Virus record (IMG/VR): IMGVR_UViG_3300032285_001348
Location: 1 to 39,003 of that record
Source of the DNA: a virus
Length of the DNA stretch: 39,003 nucleotides
Direction: 5' to 3' (one strand)
Part shown: one piece after another, positions 8,812 to 16,594 of the stretch
How the letters are laid out: each line of letters opens with the position of its first letter
How positions within the stretch are numbered: position 1 is the stretch's first letter
Made by a program: the position numbers and the translations under genes
The notes under the pieces: generated by a model
What the model was told of the DNA's origin: nothing
Databases searched by the model: none
What the model saw: only the letters and a program-made list of their open reading frames with translations

Positions 8812-9192
8812 ATGTTCTCACTTGGCCCACGATCAAAAATGCGTTTGAACGGGGTCAATGCTGATCTCGTCAAAGTTGTCGAACGAGCAATTGAGATAAG
8901 CATCGTTGACTTTACGGTGCTTGAAGGACTCCGAAGCCCCGAGCGTCAACGCACCCTGGTCGAGGCGGGCGCAAGTCAAACCATGAACTCGCGCCACATC
9001 ACCGGACACGCTGTCGATCTTGCTGCCTGGATAGACGATCAAGTTGATTGGTCATGGCCCCTGTATGAGCAAATTGCCAAAGCCATGAAAACAGCAGCGA
9101 AGGAATTCAATGTTCCAATCGTCTGGGGCGGCGATTGGACTAACTTCAAAGACGGCCCCCACTTCGAATTGAACAGAGAGGATTACCCGTAA
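8812..9192 (+). CDS. Endolysin: VanY/M15-type L-Ala-D-Glu peptidase
   Basis: The protein has 126 aa and fits a single M15 peptidase domain. The zinc-site signature SxHxxGxAxD is seen as SRHITGHAVD (Ser60, His62, Gly65, Ala67, Asp69), and the second part as WGGDWTNFKDGPHFEL (Asp108, His117). These residues bind zinc and catalyse cleavage of the peptide stem of peptidoglycan in the endopeptidases of this family. No signal peptide is present, so release by a holin is needed. Its stop codon overlaps the start of the next gene (TAATG). Confidence 0.88.
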   Translation: MFSLGPRSKMRLNGVNADLVKVVERAIEISIVDFTVLEGLRSPERQRTLVEAGASQTMNSRHITGHAVDLAAWIDDQVDWSWPLYEQIAKAMKTAAKEFNVPIVWGGDWTNFKDGPHFELNREDYP

Positions 9193-9572
9193 TGGATCCC
9201 TTGACCATCCTTGCCGCGTTCGGCCCCCTTGCCGTTGACTTGGGTAAGTCGCTTATCTCCCGATTCATCGCTCCGTCGGAGTTCAAGCCCGCGACCATTG
9301 ACGATTACATCAAGATGCGTGATCTCGATCTCAAAATGTTTGAGTCAATGAACGCAGCCGGAGGCAGCAACCCGTCGTACTTGTGGGTTGAGGCTCTTGT
9401 GCGGCTGATGCGACCGACTGTCGCCATGATCGTGCTGGGCACCTGGGCATCGCTCAAGCTCCAAGGCCAGTCAAGCGAAGCCGTAGACAACTTTGCCGCT
9501 GCCGTTGGCTTTTACTTGTTCGGTGACCGCACCCTGTTCTACGCTAGAAAAAATGTAGGATCAGGTAAGTAA
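9192..9572 (+). CDS. Putative second holin (three-helix, GTA-holin-like)
   Basis: The protein has 126 aa. Hydrophobic segments lie at about residues 5-22, 74-92 (PTVAMIVLGTWASLKL) and 99-117 (NFAAAVGFYLFGDRTLFY), separated by a charged middle with DDYIKMRDLDLKMFES. This matches the general plan of the gene-transfer-agent 3TM holin family, in which an RP-T/L hydrophobic segment follows a helical middle. It is translationally coupled to the endolysin. A second membrane protein in the lysis cassette could be a holin, antiholin or pinholin; the sequence does not decide. Its 3' end overlaps the minus-strand gene 9544-9711 by 29 bases. Confidence 0.6.
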   Translation: MDPLTILAAFGPLAVDLGKSLISRFIAPSEFKPATIDDYIKMRDLDLKMFESMNAAGGSNPSYLWVEALVRLMRPTVAMIVLGTWASLKLQGQSSEAVDNFAAAVGFYLFGDRTLFYARKNVGSGK

Positions 9573-9711
9573 GCGGTAATGCGAAGGCAAGGCTGAACAG
9601 CACCACAAGTACGAAGCCCGCGACACTCGGCAAGTGCTGTCGCCATGACTCAGGCTCGGGGTGCTGCGGGTAGCGCAACTTGATGGGTGCGACTTTGTTT
9701 TTCTGTTCCAT
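9544..9711 (-). CDS. Small single-pass membrane protein
   Basis: The protein has 55 aa. I chose the ATG at 9711 because GAGGAGA lies at the right distance upstream, while the longer in-frame start at 9753 has no such site. Residues 1-28 are polar and basic (QKNKVAPIKLRYPQHPEPES), and residues about 30-54 form one membrane helix (VAGFVLVVLFSLAFALPLTY). It is the last gene of the minus-strand replication cluster and converges with the lysis cassette, overlapping its end by 29 bases. Function is unknown. Confidence 0.6.
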   Translation of the reverse strand: MEQKNKVAPIKLRYPQHPEPESWRQHLPSVAGFVLVVLFSLAFALPLTYLILHFF

Positions 9712-9847
9712 TTTTAATCTTCTCCTCAGTTGAGAACCGATGTGTGTTGCCACACTCGTAACGGCGATTGACGATGTTGTCGATCTTGTTTGTGCGCGTT
9801 TCTTTAATCAACGACCAAGCGCCGCACATCGGGCAGTGCATACTCAT
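9650..9847 (-). CDS. Small NrdR-like zinc-ribbon protein
   Basis: The protein has 65 aa. It has Cys5-x2-Cys8 (MHCPMCG) and Cys32-x3-His36 within RRYECGNTHRFSTEE, very like the N-terminal zinc ribbon of NrdR (CPxCG ... RRRECxxCxxRFTT), but with the last Cys replaced by His and without the ATP-cone domain. The ATG at 9847 is supported by AAAGGGG upstream and sits one base after the helicase stop codon. It may bind DNA or RNA. The final third overlaps the small membrane protein gene by 62 bases. Confidence 0.65.
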   Translation of the reverse strand: MSMHCPMCGAWSLIKETRTNKIDNIVNRRYECGNTHRFSTEEKIKNGTEKQSRTHQVALPAAPRA

Positions 9848-9848
9848 T

Positions 9849-11255
9849 TCAAACCCCTTTCGATTGACGATACTGCTTGACCGCGTTGCGTAACCCTGCC
9901 TGCGTGGTAGCCTTCTCGTCAAGTGCCAACGCCTGCGCTTGGTCAAGGGTGTCCTGCATCAAAACGCGGTGGCACATAACCGGAGCACCCTGACCCTGGC
10001 GGCGCACCCGAGCGTTGAACTGCTCATACAGGTCAAGGCTCCAGTTGAGGCCATACCAGACTAGGATGTGGCCGTTTTGCTGAAGGCCGTCAATCCCGTG
10101 ACCCATCGACGCCGGGTGGCCGATCATCAGGGCGCAGTCACCCGTCTTCCACCGGTGCATGGCGTTTGTTAGCGACGCCTCGCTCTTGCACTCGGTCAGG
10201 TTGATCGGACGCAATGCCTTGAATCGCTCCATGATCCGCTCGGCGTCTGACCGATAGGCATAGGCGCACAGCACCGGGCTACCCTGGGCCTCATCGATGA
10301 TGTCCTCCAGTGCATCCAGCTTGAGTTCGTGCACCGGCTCCCACAGCGGCATTCCGGCCACCGGGTACATGGCACCGTTGGAGAACTGCAAGCACTTGTT
10401 TGTCAGGGTCGCTTGGTTGAACGCCTCGACCTCTTTGCCGCTGTCAAGCACGAGGAAAAACTCTTTCTCTAGCTTGTCGTACTTGGCCCGCAACTCGTCA
10501 GGCATCTCGATCTCGACGTTGTTGACGATCAAGTCAGGCAGCGGGTTGTAGTCTTCTGCGCTCATCTCAAGCGTGATGTCGCCGATCAACTTCTTGATCG
10601 TGTCCTCGGTGTCCTCGTATGCCACTTCTTTGTAGGGGCCGACCTTGCGATAGAACCGGGTGCGGAATGCTGTCTTGCTGGTGCCAAGGCGCTCACCCCC
10701 ATCTACCACAAGGAACTGCCCGTGGAGGTCTTTGTAACCGTTGCTTGCCGGAGTGCCGGTAAGGCCGGTAGCCCAGTCGAACTTATCCGCGATCTTGCGA
10801 AACGCCTTAACCCGGTTCGTGGCGCTGTTTTTCATCTTTGATATCTCGTCCCAGATGATCCCGTTGAAGGGCATCGGGCGATCCTTCTTGACGAAGTAGG
10901 TCTGTAGCGTTTCGGACAACCAGCCGAGGTTCTCGTAGTTGATGAGGTACACATCAGCCGGACGCAGTAGAGCCCGTGTGCGCTGATCCTTGGTGCCCAC
11001 AACCATGCTGAATTGGAGGTGCTTGGTGTGCTCCCACTTGACAGCCTCCTGACGCCACACGAGTCGGATGACGCGGATCGGTGCGACGATGATGACGCCT
11101 CGCAGGAACTGAGTGCGGATCAGGTGCGCCAGCGTGGTCAGCGTGATGACGGTCTTACCTAAGCCCATGTCCAGCCACAGCATCGAGTGCGGATGCGTGG
11201 CTTGAAAGTTGACCGCCTTCTTCTGGTAGTCGTGGAGCAGGTTAGGGGTTAGCAT
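9849..11255 (-). CDS. SNF2-like superfamily 2 DNA helicase
   Basis: The protein has 468 aa. Motif I is LDMGLGKT (Lys34), the DEAD-box-type Walker B is WDEISK (Asp136-Glu137), motif III is LTGTPASN (165-172), and motif VI is the Arg-rich NARVRRQGQ near the C-terminus. HDYQKKAV at the start is the Q-like motif of the SNF2 group. Such small phage SNF2-like helicases lie in replication or recombination modules and may act in fork remodelling or branch migration. The start chosen is ATG at 11255, with AAAGGG upstream; it overlaps the methyltransferase end by 14 bases. A longer frame to 11339 would lie wholly in the upstream gene. Confidence 0.88.
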   Translation of the reverse strand: MLTPNLLHDYQKKAVNFQATHPHSMLWLDMGLGKTVITLTTLAHLIRTQFLRGVIIVAPIRVIRLVWRQEAVKWEHTKHLQFSMVVGTKDQRTRALLRPADVYLINYENLGWLSETLQTYFVKKDRPMPFNGIIWDEISKMKNSATNRVKAFRKIADKFDWATGLTGTPASNGYKDLHGQFLVVDGGERLGTSKTAFRTRFYRKVGPYKEVAYEDTEDTIKKLIGDITLEMSAEDYNPLPDLIVNNVEIEMPDELRAKYDKLEKEFFLVLDSGKEVEAFNQATLTNKCLQFSNGAMYPVAGMPLWEPVHELKLDALEDIIDEAQGSPVLCAYAYRSDAERIMERFKALRPINLTECKSEASLTNAMHRWKTGDCALMIGHPASMGHGIDGLQQNGHILVWYGLNWSLDLYEQFNARVRRQGQGAPVMCHRVLMQDTLDQAQALALDEKATTQAGLRNAVKQYRQSKGV

Positions 11256-12318
11256 CAATTGCCCTTTGAATACGAGCACCAATCCAGCGAACCACAGGCA
11301 CGGCCCAACTGTTGCCAAGCGCTTTGTACCTCGGCCCATCTGGGCATTTGTCTTTAATGTTGGTGTAGTTGTCTGGGAAGCCTTGTAGTCGTTCGCATTC
11401 GACGGGGGTTAGGCGACGAACTTGTGATTGCACAATGGCTTTTCCTTGATTCACCCATTGATTACTGCCCCATTTTTTACCATCAACCGCTTCAATTGTT
11501 GGGTATACGCAAGGCACAAATGTTTCTGACTCGGCATCCAAACGACCCATTGAACCATCATTTAGGCACATAGAAACGATTGCTTCAGTCTCTACTCGGT
11601 CGTTCCCTGTGCGACTGAACGGAGGGCCAGCAGTAACTGTGGGGGCAGCACTTTGCCGCGCTTCTCTGCTCGGCGCAATATCCCGGCGCAAGCCTTCGAA
11701 CTCAAAAAGAATCTCGGCGGGATTGATGTCTGCTCTAGCACTTGCGACAACGAACACACGCTTGCGTCGTTGGGCCACTCCGAAATATTGGGCATCGCAG
11801 ACCCGCCACGCGATTGTTCTTTGGGAACCAAACACACAACCAGCGTTTTGCCATTTGCCCCCTGGTGGTTGTAGTTCACCATCTTCTCCGGCAAGTCCCG
11901 CCAAAAAGCATCCGAATGCGTTGTCTTTGGTGTTGAGGACGCCGGGCACGTTTTCCCAGAAGATGACGGAAGGAGCCAATCCGGCAAGTGATCGTCTGAA
12001 GTCAATGACATTAGCAATCTCGCAAAAAGTTAAAGACAAGTTACCCCGCGCATCGTCCAAAGACTTACGCAAACCCGCAACGGAAAACGCCTGGCAAGGT
12101 GTTCCCCCACAAAATAAATCAGGAGCCTCAACTTCTCCGCTCAGGATGCGATCAGGCAGCGATGTCATGTCCCCATGATTAGGTACTGTGGGGTAGTGAT
12201 GTTGAAGAACTTCACAGGGAAACTTTTCAATTTCGCTGACCCACGCGGCTTTCCAACCCAGCGGCTCCCATGCAACGCTGGCGGCTTCAATGCCTGAACA
12301 AACAGAACCGAACCTCAT
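11242..12318 (-). CDS. DNA (cytosine-5) methyltransferase
   Basis: The protein has 358 aa. The C5 motifs are present in order: motif I FGSVCSGIEAAS (SAM binding), motif IV GGTPCQAFS with catalytic Cys75, motif VI WENVPG (Glu122), motif VIII QRRKRVF (183-189), motif IX RRLTPVECERLQGFP and motif X YKALGNSWAVPV. The target recognition region is about residues 195-285; its site cannot be read. No restriction endonuclease is next to it, so it is probably a solitary enzyme that protects phage DNA or marks it. The ATG at 12318 is preferred over a GTG at 12324 because GAGG is 7 bases upstream; it overlaps the VRR-NUC stop (ATGA). Confidence 0.93.
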   Translation of the reverse strand: MRFGSVCSGIEAASVAWEPLGWKAAWVSEIEKFPCEVLQHHYPTVPNHGDMTSLPDRILSGEVEAPDLFCGGTPCQAFSVAGLRKSLDDARGNLSLTFCEIANVIDFRRSLAGLAPSVIFWENVPGVLNTKDNAFGCFLAGLAGEDGELQPPGGKWQNAGCVFGSQRTIAWRVCDAQYFGVAQRRKRVFVVASARADINPAEILFEFEGLRRDIAPSREARQSAAPTVTAGPPFSRTGNDRVETEAIVSMCLNDGSMGRLDAESETFVPCVYPTIEAVDGKKWGSNQWVNQGKAIVQSQVRRLTPVECERLQGFPDNYTNIKDKCPDGPRYKALGNSWAVPVVRWIGARIQRAIDANP

Positions 12319-12602
12319 TGACACACCTCAATCATGTCGTCAACCATCCGCAGACCCGCGATCACATCGTCGATCACATAGACCACGACCTTGTACTGAC
12401 GCAGCCGATGATGCTCGCGCTCCTGGGCTTGCGTGGGCTTCTCTCCGCTGCGTTTGAACTCGCAAAAAAAGATTTTTCCACTCGGCAGCACAAACATTCG
12501 ATCAGGCACCGCAGCCCTTGCGGGACTGGTGAACTTGTAGACCATGAGCCCGCGTTCTTTGGCGTAAGCGCAGACCTTGGCTTCAATTTGCTTTTCGAGC
12601 AT
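12315..12602 (-). CDS. VRR-NUC domain nuclease
   Basis: The protein has 95 aa, the size of stand-alone VRR-NUC proteins. The PD-(D/E)xK core is visible: PDRMFVLPSGKIFFCEFK gives Pro33-Asp34-Arg35 and Glu48-x-Lys50, followed by the supporting KPTQAQEREHHRLR segment. Stand-alone phage VRR-NUC proteins are structure-specific nucleases that can cut branched DNA, so a role in resolving junctions or recombination is likely. It is coupled to the methyltransferase by a 4-base overlap, and begins inside the end of the small coiled-coil gene. Confidence 0.85.
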   Translation of the reverse strand: MLEKQIEAKVCAYAKERGLMVYKFTSPARAAVPDRMFVLPSGKIFFCEFKRSGEKPTQAQEREHHRLRQYKVVVYVIDDVIAGLRMVDDMIEVCQ

Positions 12603-12765
12603 TGGTCACCACCAGTTGTCGATATGCGTCAATCGCCGCACGAAGGTCTTCACGCAACGCCTCGATTTCTTTCTCTTGCTCTTGTAGCCGCTCGTAGCAC
12701 TGTGAAGAAAACTTCACAAGTGAGCCGTGCTCCCAGGTTTCAAAAATCACGCTAGACCCAGACAT
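12583..12765 (-). CDS. Small coiled-coil protein
   Basis: The protein has 60 aa. Residues about 22-55 form a charged heptad-like helix (CYERLQEQEKEIEALREDLR). GGAAAAGCT precedes the ATG. The gene overlaps the polymerase end by 19 bases and the VRR-NUC start by 20 bases, so it sits tightly in the replication operon. I do not recognise the family; it may be an adaptor or a subunit of a neighbouring enzyme. Confidence 0.6.
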   Translation of the reverse strand: MSGSSVIFETWEHGSLVKFSSQCYERLQEQEKEIEALREDLRAAIDAYRQLVVTNARKAN

Positions 12766-14576
12766 AGCTTTTCCACTTCTTGAATGTAGTAATCAAAGTC
12801 AATCGGCAACTTGGCGTCGGCAATGTCATTGCATACCTGTACACCCCAGCCACTCTCGACGCCAATCCTGCGCCACTCGGTCTTGCCCTTAAGCGGCGGC
12901 ATCCACTTGAACAGCGGCTTCCCACCCTTGGCGATGTAATAGCGCGTGGTGTTCTGCACCCGCTCCTCGCCCCACTGCAAATAGCTAGAGCGCGGCACCT
13001 TGGTACGGAGCATGAAGTCCATTTTGTCGGGCCACCGTTCGACTGTCTCGCGGATCGGTGCACCATTGACTAGCACCTCCTCTACCACCTTGGGCACCAC
13101 GAGGCCACCGGCGTTTTGGTGCCAGCCCATCTTGTACTCGTATGCACCCTTGCGCTTGACCTTGCCGTCAGCGTACCGAGCGATGTAGTTGTTGACATCG
13201 CGGATGAACATATGGGAGTAGACGGCCTCCTCCAGTTGCAACCCGGTGCGTGTCTCCCACGCGCTGCGAGCCAAGTCCACAAGCCACCTGTTCTCGCGGG
13301 GCACCTTGAGCGTCATGCCGTCAGTGTTGACCTGAATGATCTCGACACCCTCGATCTGCATCATCCCCTCGGCGAGAACACACAGCAGCAACTGACCGTT
13401 GAGCGTGATGCTCATCGTGAACAGCGGGTCATAGAACACGCTGAACTGGTTGTTGCTGTCGCCGTAAACGCCGTTGAGCGCCAGCTTGAGCATGGCGTTC
13501 TCTGCCGACGCCTTGGGATAGGTCTTGCGCTGCTCGTAGAGGTTCTTGTAAATCTCCACAAAGGTGTCGCCAAGGTGGGCGGGGAAGAATCTGTTGCTGA
13601 TGGCAAGGTTCGGGTAGTACGAACTGACATCCAAGTCAATGATCGTGTAATCGTCATCGGACTCGACCACCGTGGACTCAACCGAGCCGTGGATACCCCC
13701 GAGGCCGAACACAAAGGTGAAGCCGTTGATGGTCGCCGTCAGATCGGTGAACACGCCCTTCGTCTCGGTGATCTGCTGCTGTTTGAGCCAGTCAAGGATC
13801 CGATTGAACTCGGGCTCTTGGAATGTGATCCACGGCAAGATTGCCTCGCTGAGATCAATCACCGGGCGCTTGGTCTGCCTAGGTGTGCGACCCTTGGTGC
13901 CGTAGTCGTAGCAAGGCACCCCCGCCTTCTCTAGTTGCATCACAAAGTAGTCCTTGCCGATCTTGGTGTCGTTGTGATTGAGGAAGTCGCGGTTGTACTT
14001 CGTGCTCAGTTCCTCGCGGAATCTAATCATGTCCCGCGAATGTGTATAGAAAGCCTTGGTTTGCTTTACATCATGCTGGTTGTAGCGCTTGAGCACTTTG
14101 ATCTGCTCGCGGGTGAGCACGGTGCCCACGGGGAACGGCAAGTCCTCGATGCTGTCGGAGCGCATATTAAATTCCAGCACCTTGAGGCTCGTGGCGCGAG
14201 CCTTGTTGTCAAAGTGATGGATTTTGAATAGGTCAATCTGAGTGACAAACTGGTCGGTGGGCTTGACTTGATGCGTCCATTTCGACTCATCATCCTGCGA
14301 GCCAATGATTGCCTGTGCCTTGTTGTAGAGGGTGGCTGCGTCACTGTGACCCATGCGAATCAAAGTGTGTAGGACAGGGTAATCGAACCCCAAGTTGTTA
14401 AAACCAACCATGCGGCTGTCGGTCTGCTTGAGGTAAGTGAGGAATTCAATGATCGCTCGGCTATCGTTGCGAACGTCACTGATCTCATACATCCACGACA
14501 GTGGTACTTCAGAATGTTCGACCGCCAGCGTGAACACGTTGGGATAAGTCTCGATGTCATAGATGAAATCACTCAT
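12747..14576 (-). CDS. Family B DNA polymerase with 3'-5' exonuclease
   Basis: The protein has 609 aa, short for family B. The exonuclease motifs are Exo I YDIET (Asp7, Glu9), Exo II FNNLGFDYP (Asp65) and Exo III YNQHD (Tyr165, Asp169). The polymerase motifs are motif A DLDVSSYYPNLAI (Asp314/Asp316), motif B KLALNGVYG (Lys364, Asn368, Tyr371) and motif C QVNTDGMT (Asp419). Motif C has NTDG where most family B enzymes have DTDS; the metal-binding second Asp is kept. It is the replicative polymerase, and with the PrimPol gene it makes the core replisome. A stable hairpin lies upstream (14594-14611) and only a weak GAG ribosome site is seen. Confidence 0.93.
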   Translation of the reverse strand: MSDFIYDIETYPNVFTLAVEHSEVPLSWMYEISDVRNDSRAIIEFLTYLKQTDSRMVGFNNLGFDYPVLHTLIRMGHSDAATLYNKAQAIIGSQDDESKWTHQVKPTDQFVTQIDLFKIHHFDNKARATSLKVLEFNMRSDSIEDLPFPVGTVLTREQIKVLKRYNQHDVKQTKAFYTHSRDMIRFREELSTKYNRDFLNHNDTKIGKDYFVMQLEKAGVPCYDYGTKGRTPRQTKRPVIDLSEAILPWITFQEPEFNRILDWLKQQQITETKGVFTDLTATINGFTFVFGLGGIHGSVESTVVESDDDYTIIDLDVSSYYPNLAISNRFFPAHLGDTFVEIYKNLYEQRKTYPKASAENAMLKLALNGVYGDSNNQFSVFYDPLFTMSITLNGQLLLCVLAEGMMQIEGVEIIQVNTDGMTLKVPRENRWLVDLARSAWETRTGLQLEEAVYSHMFIRDVNNYIARYADGKVKRKGAYEYKMGWHQNAGGLVVPKVVEEVLVNGAPIRETVERWPDKMDFMLRTKVPRSSYLQWGEERVQNTTRYYIAKGGKPLFKWMPPLKGKTEWRRIGVESGWGVQVCNDIADAKLPIDFDYYIQEVEKLCLGLA

Positions 14577-14593
14577 TACAGTTACTCGGGTAA

Positions 14594-14611
14594 CGGGGGC
14601 CGAAGCCCCCG
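14594..14611 (-). other. Intercistronic hairpin with UUCG loop upstream of the polymerase
   Basis: On the minus strand the sequence reads CGGGGGC-TTCG-GCCCCCG, a perfect 7-bp stem with the stable UUCG tetraloop, between the DUF2815 gene stop and the polymerase start. No T-run follows, so it is more likely a processing or mRNA-stabilising element, or a translation brake, than a strong terminator. It has the same design as the hairpins after the coat and decoration genes. Confidence 0.75.
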
Positions 14612-14616
14612 ATTGA

Positions 14617-15279
14617 TTACGACTGAGTCATCATGAAGGGCGGCAGGCCCATCGCGGGGGCGGTTGCTGCTTGAGCAAACATCCCAGCGGGAGCACCGGC
14701 GACAGCACCAAACAGCTTGGACGCATCGACAGCATTCTCGCCGAACGCCGCATCGTCGCCAGCAAACTGAACAGCGATCAGGTCACAGCGAACACCGCGA
14801 CCATAGCTGTTCTCTTGCAGCCAAGGTTTGACCGCAGCGTTGACCCGGCAACCGCCGTACATCTTGCGAGCGAGCATTTGGTATGCCATCGTGTTCGCCG
14901 GGTCGATCGGCTGACCATCGGCTTGGATCATCTGCGGTGCAGAGTCACGGCCTGCCGTGATGAACACATGACCAGCATAGCCATCGTAGGGTTGGAAGGT
15001 TTTCTTGTTGACCTTCTCCTCGCCACGACCAAAGCAGCGCAGCTTGCGATCCGTTTGGATCATGCCCATCACGGCCTGACCGTGTTCTTTCCACTTCTCA
15101 AGCGCCATCGCAGCGTAGCGTTGCATGAACTGCTGGAAGCCCGCGTGATCCTGGGGCATGATGAACTCGCAGTTGTAGCTGATGCGCTCTTTGCCGTTGG
15201 ACTCGTTGACCTGCCGCTGGGGCTCGGCGAGGTGGGGGAACGACAGACGCACGTTCGACAGAAGAATGATTTCAGACAT
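14617..15279 (-). CDS. DUF2815-family putative ssDNA-binding protein
   Basis: The protein has 220 aa. The segments NVRLSFPHLAEP at the start, YDGYAGHVFITAGRD in the middle, and YGGCRVNAAVKPW with the following GRGVRCDLIAVQFAGD at about 140-175 are the marks of DUF2815, a family thought to be single-stranded DNA-binding proteins of phages by context and predicted OB-like fold. The C-terminal 40 residues are flexible, Ala/Gly/Met-rich (FAQAATAPAMGLPPF). It sits between the Cas4-like nuclease and the polymerase, as a replication SSB would. AAAGGTAACTGTAA precedes the ATG. Confidence 0.8.
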   Translation of the reverse strand: MSEIILLSNVRLSFPHLAEPQRQVNESNGKERISYNCEFIMPQDHAGFQQFMQRYAAMALEKWKEHGQAVMGMIQTDRKLRCFGRGEEKVNKKTFQPYDGYAGHVFITAGRDSAPQMIQADGQPIDPANTMAYQMLARKMYGGCRVNAAVKPWLQENSYGRGVRCDLIAVQFAGDDAAFGENAVDASKLFGAVAGAPAGMFAQAATAPAMGLPPFMMTQS

Positions 15280-15292
15280 TTACAGTTACCTT

Positions 15293-16594
15293 TTAAAGAA
15301 GCCACGAGGGCAGGGATTCGGCAGCGGGTGCTGCCTCAATTGCGCTGAACAGAGGTGCAGCGTTAACGCTAATGGCCTTGCGGCTATCAGACTCGGGAAC
15401 GACGGTCAGCTTGCCTGCTAACTTGACGACATATTCGCCGTCCATAGTCTTGAGTTGCCTGTCGGTAAGTTGCACTTTGGTGCCGTCGCGCTTCTCCCAA
15501 CTCAGCTTCTCAGCCTTGGCGGGACTGACAAGTTTCGTTTCGTAGATAGCGCTCTTAGGGATACCCATCTTGACCAGCTTCTCAGCCATCTGATCCTCAG
15601 GCAACGCCCATGCGCGGGAGCCGCGACCATTGACCAACTTGAGGCCAGGGATAGACTGCCCAGCCTCCAGACGGCGCAGGGCTTCCTTCTCCACACCTTC
15701 AAGGAGTTGACGCATCAGGGGAGCGGCTTCCATGATCTGACGCAATTGATCGTCGCTCATGGCCGTGGGATCTTTATCGGCAGACTGCTGCGCGATGTCG
15801 AGTGTTTGCATTACAGGCTGGAACATGATTCCCACCTCCTTCATTACGTTACCTGCCAGCGCGGCGCATGAGCCCTTAGCGCGGCAGTATTTACATTGAC
15901 TTTCACCCGGCACCAGCGGTGCATCAGGGGCTTCGGTAGCCCTTGCCTGCTGGCCCAGCAATGATACACGATCGAGCAGTTCCTTCGTGGTCACTGTCCA
16001 TGTGCTGATCGGATTCATGCCCTTGAGCGCCAGCTTAGGTTGAATGATCGTCATGCGGACTTCTTGCCACGGGTACTGCTCAGGCACGTTCCAGCCAAGC
16101 TGACATTCGGCCAGGACACCGATGGCGTACTGCTCCAGTTGCAGGTTGCCCTCGGCCTCCACAATGCCCATGCCGTCCTTGTAATCGATGATCTCCAGCA
16201 CACCAAGGCCGCGCAGTTGCACATCCACGGTACCGCTAAGATCGTCGCGGTGCAGGAACCACTTAGGGTCAACCCGAGTCTCGGCGATCACTTCGCACAT
16301 ACCAAGGAACACTTCTTTGCGCGACTTGATGTAGTCAAGGGCCACCTGCACACGGGCAGCGCGAGGTGCGTCCACAAGGAACTCGCCTTCATGGTCAGTC
16401 AGCAGCAAGCCGACGAAGGTCGATGCATCCCTGTGCATTTCGATGCAGTGCTCCAGCAGCGTGTGCGTGTGGGTGCCGTCAACCGCAGCAGGGCCGGAGT
16501 CCTGCTCGGGGTACTTAGCCTCTTCCCGAATCGAGCCGGAGCACAAGGCCCAGCGGCTGCGCTTCGATGGGGACAGTTGCGCGTGGGCGGGCAT
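15293..16594 (-). CDS. DUF2800-type Cas4/RecB-like nuclease
   Basis: The protein has 433 aa. PD-(D/E)xK core residues are seen in LSGTVDVQLRG (Asp124), LEIIDYKDG (Glu134, Asp137, Lys139) and QLEQYA (Gln155). Three cysteines, ESQCKYCRAKGSCAAL (234, 237, 243), and Cys18 in RWALCSGS match the four-cysteine arrangement that holds an iron-sulphur cluster in Cas4 and AddB-type nucleases. It is probably a 5'-3' or end-processing exonuclease in recombination with the DUF2815 protein. I place the start at the ATG at 16594 with GAAGG 7 bases upstream; a GTG at 16597 is next to it. The start overlaps the previous stop codon. Confidence 0.8.
   Translation of the reverse strand: MPAHAQLSPSKRSRWALCSGSIREEAKYPEQDSGPAAVDGTHTHTLLEHCIEMHRDASTFVGLLLTDHEGEFLVDAPRAARVQVALDYIKSRKEVFLGMCEVIAETRVDPKWFLHRDDLSGTVDVQLRGLGVLEIIDYKDGMGIVEAEGNLQLEQYAIGVLAECQLGWNVPEQYPWQEVRMTIIQPKLALKGMNPISTWTVTTKELLDRVSLLGQQARATEAPDAPLVPGESQCKYCRAKGSCAALAGNVMKEVGIMFQPVMQTLDIAQQSADKDPTAMSDDQLRQIMEAAPLMRQLLEGVEKEALRRLEAGQSIPGLKLVNGRGSRAWALPEDQMAEKLVKMGIPKSAIYETKLVSPAKAEKLSWEKRDGTKVQLTDRQLKTMDGEYVVKLAGKLTVVPESDSRKAISVNAAPLFSAIEAAPAAESLPSWLL

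Noticed and set aside
13116-13934. 272-aa open frame on the plus strand
   Set aside because: It lies opposite the polymerase catalytic region, where all motifs are intact on the minus strand.
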